Shown: positions 1 through 7,081 of the stretch, in pieces
Layout of the letters: each line of letters opens with the position of its first letter
Position numbering within the stretch: the stretch's first letter is position 1
Source: Spirochaetota bacterium
GTDB lineage: Bacteria; Spirochaetota; Leptospiria; Turneriellales; Turneriellaceae
Reading direction: 5' to 3'
Length of the DNA: 8,917 bases
Assembly: GCA_963205035.1 (NCBI GenBank)
Contig: CAUJII010000132.1
Location: forward strand, 1 to 8,917
The notes under the pieces: model-generated
Database searches by the model: none
What the model saw: the letters and a program-made list of their open reading frames with translations, nothing else
What the model was told of the DNA's origin: nothing
Made by a program: the position numbers and the translations under genes

Positions 1-1995
1 TGCATGGAGTTCGCTGCCTGAAAAAGTGCGCGTGTGGGGACTGGCGAGCACGGCCGTGCCGCCGGTGCGCGTCCAGACCGCTTGGGCAGTGGCGCAGTCT
101 TCCGAGAGAGTATAACCGACCGCACTCGAGGTGACTCCGGCACTCGACGCGGGAGATGTGGCAGAGATAACCGGTGCTACGAGATCTTTTGTCTTTGTGC
201 TGGTTTGCGCAGTTCCGGAATTTCCTGCTGTGTCGGTGAGTGTAATGCTCACGGTGATATATCCATCCCCCAAGGGAGTAAGATCGAGCGCAGTCCATTG
301 CTGCGATGAGGTGGCGACTGAACCCGTACCCGTCCAAGGAGTTCCTCCGCCCGTGCTTGAAATCGAGTAACTGTAATCGGCTCCGATTTCTCCTCCAGAG
401 AGAGTAAAAGACACCGTCGTCACGTTGCCGCTATTGATGACGCTTTGGTCGAGAGCCACCGTGTATCCCGCTGGAGCGAGAGTGTCGATGGTCACTGCAA
501 GAGACGATGAGGCTACGCTGGTGTTTCCCGCGACGTCCGTTTGCTCGACAGTCAGAGTGTGAACACCGTCTGCCAATGCCGCGGCAGTAAGGGTCGCTGT
601 GGACGCTACGCAAGTTGTGGAGGAACCCGTCGCTGTGTGCGCAGCGGGTTTGTCTGTGTAGAGCTGAACCGCGGCACCGCTTTCGCAAGAAGCCGTTAGT
701 TGTGGCGTTTGTACATTCGTGAGCTTATCGCTATTTGATGCTCCGCTGTCGCTGGCTGCAAGAAGAACCGGCGTGCCGGGTTGCGTGGGTGGTGTAGTAT
801 CCACTGTAATCGAAAGCCCGGCAGAGTCTGCACTCGTGTTACCCGCTGCGTCTGTTGCCGTTGCGACAATCGAATAGACACCTTCAGCAAGCGCAATATC
901 TGCCGACCAGTTGCCCGTGCCGTCGGATGTGACGGTTTGCAAGAGCGTCCCCGCGCTATTGGTGGTGTAGAGCTTTACTGTCGTATTCGCTTCGGCACTC
1001 CCCGTGAGCGTCAAAGCAGAGGTATTTTTTGTAATGCGGTCGCTATTCGATATGCCCGTGTCGTCGGCTGCGTCGAGAGAGAGGACAACGGGCTGTGCGG
1101 GTGCCGTGGTGTCGATGAGAATTGCTTTGCTGGCGCCAAGAGACCCCGCAGCACCCGGACTAGCGAGCGTCAAGAGAGCATTGTTAGTCGCGGCGTCTTG
1201 GATTGTGCCGCCGTTTAGACTAAGAGACGTTGTATTGTCGTAGTCTAAATCCGTGGAGGTATTCCCTGCTGCGACGGTGTAATTAAACGTCAGCGTATTC
1301 GTACCGCTCCCCGAAGCGTAGTTAATCACTGTCGTTGCAGGCGATCCCGTGGCGAGGGTGAGTTGCGGCGTTCCGGTGACGGTGACGGGTTCTGAGAAAG
1401 CGACCTGCACCGTAATCGTTGCACCTGTCGTATAAGCGCCGTCGGCGGTAGAGGCCGTCACCTGACTCACTTGGGGATCGACAGCGTCGATCACAAGGGC
1501 CTTGTTGGCGGCCAGAGAACCCGTTGCCCCCGGTGTCGAGAGCGTCAAATCCGCGTTTGCGCCGTCGTCGGCATACTTTATCGTGCCGCCATTCAAGTTA
1601 AGCGCGGTGGTCGCGGTGTAGTCCAAATCCGCCGCATAGTTACTCGCGGCGACGGTGTAAGTAAAAGTGAGGGTGTTTGTCCCGCTCCCCGAGACATAGT
1701 TTATCGGCGTCGTTGCAGGGTTGCCGGTTGCGAGAGTGAGCTGTGGGGTTCCCCCTGTCGTGTCGACGGTGACGGGTTTCTTGAGCGTTACTTGGATGGA
1801 TACTGTATCACCTGCTTTGTAGATACCGTCTGCCGTCGCAGAGGTGACGTTCGTGTCGGATATGGTGACCGTACTAAAATCTAAGTCAAATTTCTTAAAA
1901 AGTGTGCTGTAAGTCGTTCCCGAGCAACCCACGGTCGTGAGTGCGGTAAATACCACAAATGCCGAAATTCGACGCAAAAAGTACCATTGAATCAT
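1..1995 (-). CDS. Large Ig-like-repeat surface lipoprotein (partial, C-terminus beyond window)
   Basis: I translated this frame by hand from the ATG at 1995 to base 1: 665 codons without a stop, so the 3' end lies outside the window. Residues 1-23 form a signal peptide: basic RR at 9-10, a hydrophobic stretch, then TTVGC with Cys24 as the likely lipidated residue. Thr at -3 makes this a slightly atypical lipobox. A short linker follows. Two Ig-like repeats of the 'GTPQLTLATG...SGSGTNTLTF' type span about residues 43-174 and 175-298. Three further Ig-like units (about 299-403, 404-508, 509-608) have ends such as 'ATDAAGNTSA' and 'VTIDT'. A new unit begins with 'YTLSED' near 628. Cys437 and Cys462 in the fourth unit could form a disulfide. 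The composition is rich in Thr, Ser, Ala and Gly with few charges, typical of secreted repeat proteins. An AAGGAAGA Shine-Dalgarno lies 3 nt upstream of the ATG. Adhesion or a surface structural role is inference; the ligand is unknown. Confidence 0.88.
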   Translation of the reverse strand, partial: MIQWYFLRRISAFVVFTALTTVGCSGTTYSTLFKKFDLDFSTVTISDTNVTSATADGIYKAGDTVSIQVTLKKPVTVDTTGGTPQLTLATGNPATTPINYVSGSGTNTLTFTYTVAASNYAADLDYTATTALNLNGGTIKYADDGANADLTLSTPGATGSLAANKALVIDAVDPQVSQVTASTADGAYTTGATITVQVAFSEPVTVTGTPQLTLATGSPATTVINYASGSGTNTLTFNYTVAAGNTSTDLDYDNTTSLSLNGGTIQDAATNNALLTLASPGAAGSLGASKAILIDTTAPAQPVVLSLDAADDTGISNSDRITKNTSALTLTGSAEANTTVKLYTTNSAGTLLQTVTSDGTGNWSADIALAEGVYSIVATATDAAGNTSADSAGLSITVDTTPPTQPGTPVLLAASDSGASNSDKLTNVQTPQLTASCESGAAVQLYTDKPAAHTATGSSTTCVASTATLTAAALADGVHTLTVEQTDVAGNTSVASSSLAVTIDTLAPAGYTVALDQSVINSGNVTTVSFTLSGGEIGADYSYSISSTGGGTPWTGTGSVATSSQQWTALDLTPLGDGYITVSITLTDTAGNSGTAQTSTKTKDLVAPVISATSPASSAGVTSSAVGYTLSEDCATAQAVWTRTGGTAVLASPHTRTFSGSELHA
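172..1101 (-). repeat. Three further Ig-like units of a second type, the last degenerate
   Basis: Approximate units are 1101-787, 786-472 and 471-172. The first two share '(D/S)DSG-SNSD(R/K)(I/L)T', a central '(L)T(G/A)S-E(A/S)-(T/A)-V(K/Q)LY', then 'L(A)(E/D)GV(Y/H)(S/T)' and '(A/Q)TD-AGNTS(A/V)' before '(V)TIDT' or 'ITVDTT'. This is the familiar bacterial Ig-like pattern found in strings in adhesins. The third unit keeps only the 'LTDTAGNSGTA' end and begins differently, so it is a diverged or different Ig-like fold. Boundaries are estimates from motif spacing. Confidence 0.75.
1102..1869 (-). repeat. Two tandem copies of an Ig-like domain repeat inside the lipoprotein gene
   Basis: Copy 1 is about 1869-1474 and copy 2 about 1473-1102. 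The protein copies share GTPQLTLATG, PATT-IN, SGSGTNTLTF, YTVAA, DLDY, LNGGTI and GA-GSL-A-KA-(V/I)LID. The DNA is also visibly similar; for example 'GCTCCCCGA' and 'GTCGTTGCAGG' recur at equivalent positions. The copies differ at many third positions, so this is an older duplication and not a recent slippage event. Copy 1 has a few extra residues (VDTTGG) before GTPQ. This repeat type is common in large bacterial surface proteins. Confidence 0.85.
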
Positions 1996-2061
1996 GTCTC
2001 TTCCTTAATACGGTTCACAAATTGTAATAACTATTTCAATCTACGGCGTATAGACGGTCAA
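1996..2061 (-). promoter_or_regulatory. Candidate promoter and ribosome binding site for the lipoprotein gene
   Basis: The 87-nt gap upstream of the ATG at 1995 is AT-rich. On the minus strand a TTGACC box (2061-2056) is followed after 17 nt by TGAAAT (2038-2033), a plausible -35/-10 pair. A second -10-like TACAAT lies at 2026-2021, but without a well-spaced -35. The purine-rich AAGGAAGA at 2006-1999 is the Shine-Dalgarno and supports the chosen start. The promoter call rests on pattern alone; read-through from the upstream gene pair is also possible because no clear terminator separates them. Confidence 0.35.
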
Positions 2062-2082
2062 AATCCAACTTTTACGACATTT

Positions 2083-2634
2083 TTATCGAGTATTGCGTTC
2101 TTTTGGCCCTACCTTAAAAAGCCGAATCAGCCGAGAATTCCCCCGCGTGTCTATCGCAAGCTCCGCAAAAACCTCCCCCTCCCGCAACGCCTTCTCCCAT
2201 TGAACGGCATCCCCAGGGGGCGTGAAAAAGGACTCTAAACCGGTAACGAGTTCAAACGTGCGCATATCCTTGGTAATCGTCCATCGTGGCCGCGCGTTAA
2301 GCCGCACATGCTGCGCTTGGGCCGCGTCCTCATAAAGACCTATCGGCTTCAAAACACCGTCTTGCTCTTCCAGGTCGAGTGTCAGCGTGTCGCCGAATTG
2401 GTACCTCTTTGTGGTATCTATATCCGTTTTGATACTGTCTTTCTTGATGCGGGTAAAGTCAAAACTCAACGCGACATAATTCCCTCGAAAAAAATCTCTG
2501 GGATCGTAGAGTTTCACCGGGAGAACGTATTTCTTACCTGAGAAAATAGGTAAGTACGCAAAAAATACCATACCCAGAAGGAGTAGCCACGGCAAGAGAA
2601 GAAGAGTGAGTCTACTCGCAAGACTAGTTTTCAT
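2083..2634 (-). CDS. GDYXXLXY-family membrane-anchored protein
   Basis: A 183-residue protein with one N-terminal membrane segment (about residues 9-30: a run of Leu with Pro and Trp, after basic K2 and R8). The remainder is probably outside the cytoplasm. The family signature lies at 44-60: DPRDFFRG followed by NYVALSFDF. The usual G-D-Y-x-x-L-x-Y is here G-N-Y-V-A-L-S-F, so the Asp and the last Tyr are replaced by Asn and Phe. The C-terminal block 'REGEVFAELAIDTRGNSRLI' (about 151-170) is also typical of the family. The start overlaps the end of the upstream DUF2157-type gene by 11 nt, which implies translational coupling and joint function. Members of this family commonly sit next to DUF2157/DUF4401 genes. 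The biochemical role is not known; some association with the partner membrane protein is inferred. Family assignment is fairly sure, function unknown. Confidence 0.85.
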   Translation of the reverse strand: MKTSLASRLTLLLLPWLLLLGMVFFAYLPIFSGKKYVLPVKLYDPRDFFRGNYVALSFDFTRIKKDSIKTDIDTTKRYQFGDTLTLDLEEQDGVLKPIGLYEDAAQAQHVRLNARPRWTITKDMRTFELVTGLESFFTPPGDAVQWEKALREGEVFAELAIDTRGNSRLIRLFKVGPKERNTR

Positions 2635-3877
2635 ACTTTTTCTCCCAGAGTCGGTTTAAGTAGATGAGTGCGGCGGCGGCAAGAGCAAAGATAAGAGCAG
2701 TCACCAGATAATCTCGAAAAAGGTCGAGGTAGCGGACGAGGGCCCAGGTGAGCAGAAGTGCGACTGCTGCCATGAATTGCGCCTTTGTCCGTTCGCGTAT
2801 CGCATGGAATAGCATTGCGACAGTCGACGCTAAGTAAGCAGCGTTCGCGGTAATGCGCATAAAATAGTGTGGAGTATCGTCGGCAGTTGCGTGCTCTGGC
2901 CACGCGCTTTGCACAGCGATTGCAGCGAGTATAAGAAGCAAGTTTGCTCCAACAAGTCCAGTGAGGAGTTTTAACCGACACGTACGCCACGAGCGAAAGA
3001 GTGCTGCCATGGAAAGAAGTACCAAGAAAATAATCGGTAGCTTGTGTTTCGGGAGTGTCGCTAAGTGTGCAAAGAATTGGAACGTGATCAATATATGGAA
3101 AAATACTGTTACTCCAAAGAGTAGCCATAAGGCGCGTGAAAGCCATTTCTCTTCGAGATCCATGAACTGGTGCACAAACGCCGCAGCAAAAACAAGAGTC
3201 GCGTAATTCCAAGCAATGCCCGTTTGAGGAATCCCTCCTTTTTCGAGGAGTGCCCAGAGCGTTAAATAAACAACGATAAAAAAAGGAAAGACGGTGTGCG
3301 CTTTCTGTTTAGTCCACGTAAAATGGGCCATGACTGCCAGTGGAATAAGAGAGACAATGCTAAATTGTGCGTACTGAATTTGCTGACCCAGATAGATGCA
3401 GAAGAGGAGTGCTGCTAATAGAAAATGGATGGAACTCGATCGCAAGAAAACAACCGGTATAACTCCCAAAACCCAAAGAAGCATTCCGTTGGGATAGTAA
3501 GCACTGATATGAAAAATCTGCGCTTGGAGCATAATGTTCACACCGAGAAATAGCGACGCTAAGAACCACCCCAACTCTGCTGGTAATTCATTCCCTTTTT
3601 TCTCATAATAAAGCGCATAGCCTTGTGCGGCCAAGAGCGGCGCAATGGCAACGAGAGATTGGACAGCGTACCCTAAGCGCTGCCAATTTTCAGAGATGAC
3701 GAGAAAGAGCGCCAGCGATACGAAGATACCGGCGATGCTCTTGAGCCAAAAACTCATGCGCCGATAAACGGGCACATCCGAGCTATATCGCGCTAAAATT
3801 TTTGATGCTTGCGCTTCGGTGATGAGTCCATCGGCGAGCCAAAGTTTTATTTCGCGTAAGAGCCGTTGGTAGTTCAC
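2624..3877 (-). CDS. DUF2157/DUF4401-type polytopic membrane protein
   Basis: A 417-residue protein. A short cytoplasmic N-terminal domain (1-40) contains 'LWLADGLITEAQASKIL', the helical motif that opens DUF2157 proteins. About 12-14 hydrophobic segments follow, near 45-61, 71-91, 103-122, 132-146, 150-164, 172-187, 197-212, 222-238, 248-268, 279-296, 303-324, 343-360, 366-382 and 388-408. It ends in the basic tail 'NRLWEKKYEN'. The C-terminal 'ALVRYLDLFRDYL' followed by a final helix resembles the end of this family. The start is GTG at 3877: an in-frame TAG lies immediately before it and the motif near residue 13 needs this N-terminus. No good Shine-Dalgarno is seen; AGG directly abuts the GTG. 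The gene overlaps the GDYXXLXY gene downstream by 11 nt. Role unknown; no transport motif or catalytic residues are recognised. Confidence 0.88.
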   Translation of the reverse strand: MNYQRLLREIKLWLADGLITEAQASKILARYSSDVPVYRRMSFWLKSIAGIFVSLALFLVISENWQRLGYAVQSLVAIAPLLAAQGYALYYEKKGNELPAELGWFLASLFLGVNIMLQAQIFHISAYYPNGMLLWVLGVIPVVFLRSSSIHFLLAALLFCIYLGQQIQYAQFSIVSLIPLAVMAHFTWTKQKAHTVFPFFIVVYLTLWALLEKGGIPQTGIAWNYATLVFAAAFVHQFMDLEEKWLSRALWLLFGVTVFFHILITFQFFAHLATLPKHKLPIIFLVLLSMAALFRSWRTCRLKLLTGLVGANLLLILAAIAVQSAWPEHATADDTPHYFMRITANAAYLASTVAMLFHAIRERTKAQFMAAVALLLTWALVRYLDLFRDYLVTALIFALAAAALIYLNRLWEKKYEN

Positions 3878-3935
3878 CTAAGACGAACGCCAAGAGGTTA
3901 TTGTGACTGCAAGCTGAAAAGGGGAGAGGGTGTGA

Positions 3936-4139
3936 AGAGCCTGTGCGGGAACTCGTGCAAACGATGCGAAAATACGATTTTTTCTGCGAAAAGAACACGC
4001 GTTGCTAGGAAAAACAGCAAATCAGCGCGAATTCTAATAACACGTCGAGCGAATCGGAACGATTTGCGGGAGAATTTGCGCTGATTAGCGTGGGCTTGGC
4101 GCAGAAAAAATTGTATCAATGAGTTCCCGCACAGGCTCT
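3936..4139. repeat. 204-bp nested inverted repeat (MITE-like or structured RNA element)
   Basis: The ends are a perfect 19-bp inverted repeat, AGAGCCTGTGCGGGAACTC at 3936-3954 and its complement at 4121-4139. Inside, 3973-4000 matches the complement of 4088-4115 at 23 of 28 positions. Further in, 4020-4035 pairs with 4071-4086 at 15 of 16 positions. The apical 35-nt loop contains another small stem (4049-4056 with 4060-4067, loop GAA). The right-hand arms are almost contiguous (gaps of 5 and 1 nt), while the left-hand arms are separated by 18 and 19 nt, so all asymmetry lies on one side. The flanks share only a 2-bp GA, too little to prove a target duplication. It occupies most of the gap between glnA and the DUF2157-type gene. 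No transposase is present. It could be a non-autonomous transposable element, an intergenic repeat family, or a large RNA fold. Confidence 0.8.
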
Positions 4140-4144
4140 GAAGT

Positions 4145-4163
4145 GCGCCGCCACACGCGGCGC
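4145..4163 (-). terminator. GC-rich hairpin just downstream of glnA, possible terminator
   Basis: A perfect 7-bp stem, GCGCCGC with GCGGCGC and a 5-nt loop, begins 17 nt after the glnA TAA. Its position fits the end of the gltB-gltD-glnA transcript. No run of U follows directly; the nearest T-run on the minus strand is about 35 nt further on, inside the large inverted repeat. It is therefore not a canonical intrinsic terminator. It may act together with the long inverted repeat as a 3'-end block. Confidence 0.35.
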
Positions 4164-4180
4164 GCTGAGAACGAACACGG

Positions 4181-5617
4181 TTAGCACGAATACGTCGAGA
4201 GGAACTCAAAAGGATGCGGACGCGCTTCCCACGGCCAAATTTCCGTTTCAAATTTCAACTCTTTGTACGTGTCGACGAATTCTTTCGTAAAGACGCCACC
4301 CGCTTCAAAGATGCTGCGGTTTTCGAGCATCGTCTCGACCGCCCGGCGCAAAGTATGCGGCATCTGCTGGATTCCTTTCTCGCGGATTTCGTCCAAGGTC
4401 AGCTCGAACAAATCCTCTTCCATCGGTTTACCGGGATCGATTTTGTCCTCAACTCCTTTGAGCCCTGCCATGAGCATTGCCGCAAAGCAGAGATAGGGGT
4501 TCGACGTCGAATCGGGAAAGCGGAACTCCACGCGTTTTGCCTTTGCGCCCGACACGAAAGGGATGCGGCACGACGCCGAGCGGTTCTGTGCGGAGTACGT
4601 CAAGATCGACGGCGCTTCAAAACCAGGGATAAGCCGTTTATACGAATTGGTCGATGCGTTAGAAAACGCCGCAACCGCTCTTGCGTATTTGAGCACCCCG
4701 CCGATGTAATGGAGCGCGGTGTCGCTTAGGCCTTGGTATTTGTCGCCTGCGAAAGTATTTTCTCCGTTTTTCCAAATCGATTGGTGGACGTGCATACCGT
4801 TGCCGTTATCTCCATAGAGAGGTTTGGGCATGAACGTCGCTGTTTTTCCATGTTGCTTCGCGACGTTTTTTACGACGTATTTCAATTTTTGGACGTTATC
4901 CGCCGCTTCGACAAGCGTACCGAATTTGACGCCTATTTCTCCCTGCGCTTGCGCCACTTCGTGGTGGACAACGAAAGTTTCAATGCCTATCGTGTGCAAC
5001 ACTTTGACGATTTCTGCGCGTAAATCGACTTGCGAATCGCGCGGCGAAACGGGAAAGTACCCGCCTTTGGTGCCGGGGCGATGGCCGAGGTTGTGCCCGT
5101 CGTTATAGTTGGCAGTTGCGGTGTTCCACGAGCCTTCGTTAGAGTCGATTTCGTAGTACTGGCAGTTGATGTCGTCGCGTACGCGGATAGAATCGAAAAT
5201 GAAAAATTCGTTTTCAGGACCAAAATACGCCACGTCTCCCAACCCGGTCGCCTTCAAGTGCTCGAGCGCCTTCTTGGCAATCGAGCGCGGACACTTCTCG
5301 TACATTTGGTTTTTGTAGATGTCGTACACGTCGCAAAAAAGAACGAGCGTCGTATCTGCGGTGAAAGGGTCTAGAAACGCACCTTCCCAATCGGGAATGA
5401 TTTGCATGTCGGAGCGGTGGATGGGTTGCCACTTCGCAATCGAACTGCCGTCGAAAGGGAGTCCCTTGAGCGTCTCTTCCGTGACCGAGTCGACGTGGTA
5501 CGAGACGTGGTGCCACGCACCTCCTATATCGGTGAAACGGAAGTCGTAGAAGAGCACTCCGCTTTTCTTGGCGAAGTCTACGACTTCTTTCCAAGAGTTG
5601 AATTTTAGTTTTGTCAT
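4181..5617 (-). CDS. glnA: Glutamine synthetase, type I
   Basis: A complete 478-residue enzyme of normal length for bacterial GS I (about 470). It makes glutamine from glutamate, ammonia and ATP in the cytoplasm, as a dodecamer in known relatives. Visible motifs in order: 'LPFDGSS' (53-59) of the N-terminal beta-grasp domain; 'YFGPENEFFIFD' (131-142) with metal-binding Glu residues; 'HHEVAQAQGEIG' (218-229); 'NGNGMHVHQS' (271-280); 'KRLIPGFEAPS' (327-337); 'NRSASCRIP' (345-353); and 'EFRFPDSTSNPYL' (364-376). The region matching the adenylylation loop reads 'EDLFELTLDE' (401-410). The tyrosine modified in enteric GlnA is thus Phe404 (codon TTC at 4408-4406), followed by 'IREKGIQQMP' as in Helicobacter-type enzymes. 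Adenylylation control at this site is therefore not possible. The gene lies 20 nt after gltD, with its own strong Shine-Dalgarno. Confidence 0.98.
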   Translation of the reverse strand: MTKLKFNSWKEVVDFAKKSGVLFYDFRFTDIGGAWHHVSYHVDSVTEETLKGLPFDGSSIAKWQPIHRSDMQIIPDWEGAFLDPFTADTTLVLFCDVYDIYKNQMYEKCPRSIAKKALEHLKATGLGDVAYFGPENEFFIFDSIRVRDDINCQYYEIDSNEGSWNTATANYNDGHNLGHRPGTKGGYFPVSPRDSQVDLRAEIVKVLHTIGIETFVVHHEVAQAQGEIGVKFGTLVEAADNVQKLKYVVKNVAKQHGKTATFMPKPLYGDNGNGMHVHQSIWKNGENTFAGDKYQGLSDTALHYIGGVLKYARAVAAFSNASTNSYKRLIPGFEAPSILTYSAQNRSASCRIPFVSGAKAKRVEFRFPDSTSNPYLCFAAMLMAGLKGVEDKIDPGKPMEEDLFELTLDEIREKGIQQMPHTLRRAVETMLENRSIFEAGGVFTKEFVDTYKELKFETEIWPWEARPHPFEFLSTYSC

Positions 5618-5624
5618 TGTCTTT

Positions 5625-5630
5625 CTCCTT
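5625..5630 (-). promoter_or_regulatory. Strong Shine-Dalgarno of glnA
   Basis: AAGGAG sits 7 nt before the ATG at 5617, in the 20-nt gltD-glnA gap. It is the best ribosome binding site in the window and fixes the glnA start. The short gap leaves no room for a conventional separate promoter unless it lies inside gltD. Confidence 0.8.
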
Positions 5631-5637
5631 GTTTCCT

Positions 5638-7080
5638 TTAAGTCTTTTTCGCTAATAAATAATTATTCACGGCGTTGGCGCACTTTCTGCCTTCGGCTAT
5701 AGCCCACACAATGAGGCTCTGCCCGCGCCGCATGTCTCCTGCGGCAAAAACTTTTTCGACCGCTGTCTGGTGCGCGCCCTTGTGGTCGCCGAAGTCCGCC
5801 TTTACGTTGCCTCGATTATCGAGCGTTAATCCTAATTTTTCAAATTGCTCAATCATGCCGTGTCTCACCGGACCGACAAAACCCATCGCGAGAAGCACCA
5901 ACTCTGCCGGGATCTCGAACTCGGAGCCCGGGATATCGACAAACTTACCGGCTTTCATTTCGACGCGTACACAGGCCAACGCCTTAACGTTCCCTTTGCC
6001 GTCGTCGACGAAATTACGCGTATTGATAGACCACAATCTCTCGGCGCCTTCTTCGTGGCTCGAAGACGTTCTGAGCTTCATCGGCCAGTAAGGCCATGGC
6101 GTCGATGGGGAGCGCTCTAAAGGCGGCATGGGGAAAAGCTCGAGCTGTGTGATGTGCTCGGCTCCGTGGCGGTTCGAGGTACCCACGCAGTCGGAGCCCG
6201 TGTCGCCGCCGCCAATCACGACAACGTGCTTGCCTTTCGCAGAGATAGGGTTTTGAACGGGAATTCCCGCGTTACGCCGGTTGTTTTGGGGTAAGAACTC
6301 CATCGCAAAATGGACACCTTTGAGTGCGCGCCCGGGAATCGGTAGATCGCGTGGCACTTCTGCCCCACCTGCGAGGAGAACAGCGTCAAAATCACGCAGG
6401 AGTTCTTCGGCTAAAATATCTTTGCCGACGGTCACTCCCGTCTTGATAGTGAGTCCTTCAGCGACCATCTGTTCAACGCGGCGGTCAATCTGCCATTTTT
6501 CAAACTTGAAGTCGGGAATGCCAAAACGGATGAGTCCGCCTATTTTTTCGTTCTTCTCAAAGAGCGTCACCGAATGCCCCATACGGGTCAGTTGCTGCGA
6601 CGCAGCCATCCCGGAGGGACCGCCGCCGACTACCGCGACTTTTTTTCCTGTGAGGTGTTTGGGGGGCTGCGGTTTTACCCAACCGTTTTCAAAACCTGTG
6701 TCGATGATGAAGCGCTCCATCGCTTTTATGGCGACAGGCGGCTCGTTGATGCCCAACGTACACGCCGACTCGCAAGGGGCGGGGCAGAGGCGGCCCGTAA
6801 ATTCCGGAAAGTTGTTCGTCGATTGCAAGTTTTCGACGGCCGCTTCGAGATGCCCTCGGTACACAAGGTCGTTGAACTCGGGGATGTAGTTATCGACAGG
6901 GCAACCCGTGTCGCCGTGGCAAAACGGAATGCCGCAATCCATGCAGCGCGCGCCTTGAATTTTTGCGGTTTCTTTCGAGAATGTGTGTTCAAACTCGTTG
7001 TAGTTTTTGACCCTTTCTGCAACCGGATCAGAAACCTGCGATGCACGGGGGTATTCTTTGAACCCTGTAATTTTTCCCAT
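5638..7080 (-). CDS. gltD: Glutamate synthase (NADPH) small subunit
   Basis: A complete 480-residue protein, the usual length for GltD. It takes electrons from NADPH through FAD and Fe-S centres to the large subunit. The N-terminal ferredoxin-like region has Cys46, 49, 54 and 60 ('CMDCGIPFC' then 'GCPVDN') and Cys99, 103 and 107 ('LCPAPCESAC'), as expected for two [4Fe-4S] clusters. The FAD-binding Rossmann motif 'VAVVGGGPSGMAA' is at 148-160. The NADPH-binding motif 'VVVIGGGDTGSDCVG' is at 286-300. The C-terminal FAD-contacting block is 'VFAAGDMRRGQSLIVWA' (444-460). The ATG is 1 nt after the gltB stop (TAAAATG), so translation is probably coupled; a purine-rich GGTAGG lies within the end of gltB. 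It works with GltB as a heterodimeric unit. No key residues are missing. Confidence 0.97.
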   Translation of the reverse strand: MGKITGFKEYPRASQVSDPVAERVKNYNEFEHTFSKETAKIQGARCMDCGIPFCHGDTGCPVDNYIPEFNDLVYRGHLEAAVENLQSTNNFPEFTGRLCPAPCESACTLGINEPPVAIKAMERFIIDTGFENGWVKPQPPKHLTGKKVAVVGGGPSGMAASQQLTRMGHSVTLFEKNEKIGGLIRFGIPDFKFEKWQIDRRVEQMVAEGLTIKTGVTVGKDILAEELLRDFDAVLLAGGAEVPRDLPIPGRALKGVHFAMEFLPQNNRRNAGIPVQNPISAKGKHVVVIGGGDTGSDCVGTSNRHGAEHITQLELFPMPPLERSPSTPWPYWPMKLRTSSSHEEGAERLWSINTRNFVDDGKGNVKALACVRVEMKAGKFVDIPGSEFEIPAELVLLAMGFVGPVRHGMIEQFEKLGLTLDNRGNVKADFGDHKGAHQTAVEKVFAAGDMRRGQSLIVWAIAEGRKCANAVNNYLLAKKT

Positions 7081-7081
7081 T

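Noticed and set aside
781..1884. Plus-strand open frames of 145 and 137 codons (781-1218, 1471-1884)
   Set aside because: They lie antisense to the Ig-repeat lipoprotein frame, which is open throughout and has clear family motifs. Their Arg/Cys-rich products are typical of shadow frames.
2631..3212. A 193-codon minus-strand frame inside the DUF2157-type gene
   Set aside because: It is the +1-type shadow of the polytopic membrane protein, with scattered Cys/Arg and no family features.
3934..4141. A 2-bp GA flanking the inverted repeat as a target-site duplication
   Set aside because: Two matching bases occur by chance in one of sixteen cases; this is not evidence of transposition by itself.
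3898..4251. A 117-codon minus-strand open frame spanning the inverted repeat and the 3' end of glnA
   Set aside because: It overlaps glnA in another frame, is very rich in Arg, and its codons are dictated by the inverted repeat. No domain is recognisable and no good ribosome binding site was identified.
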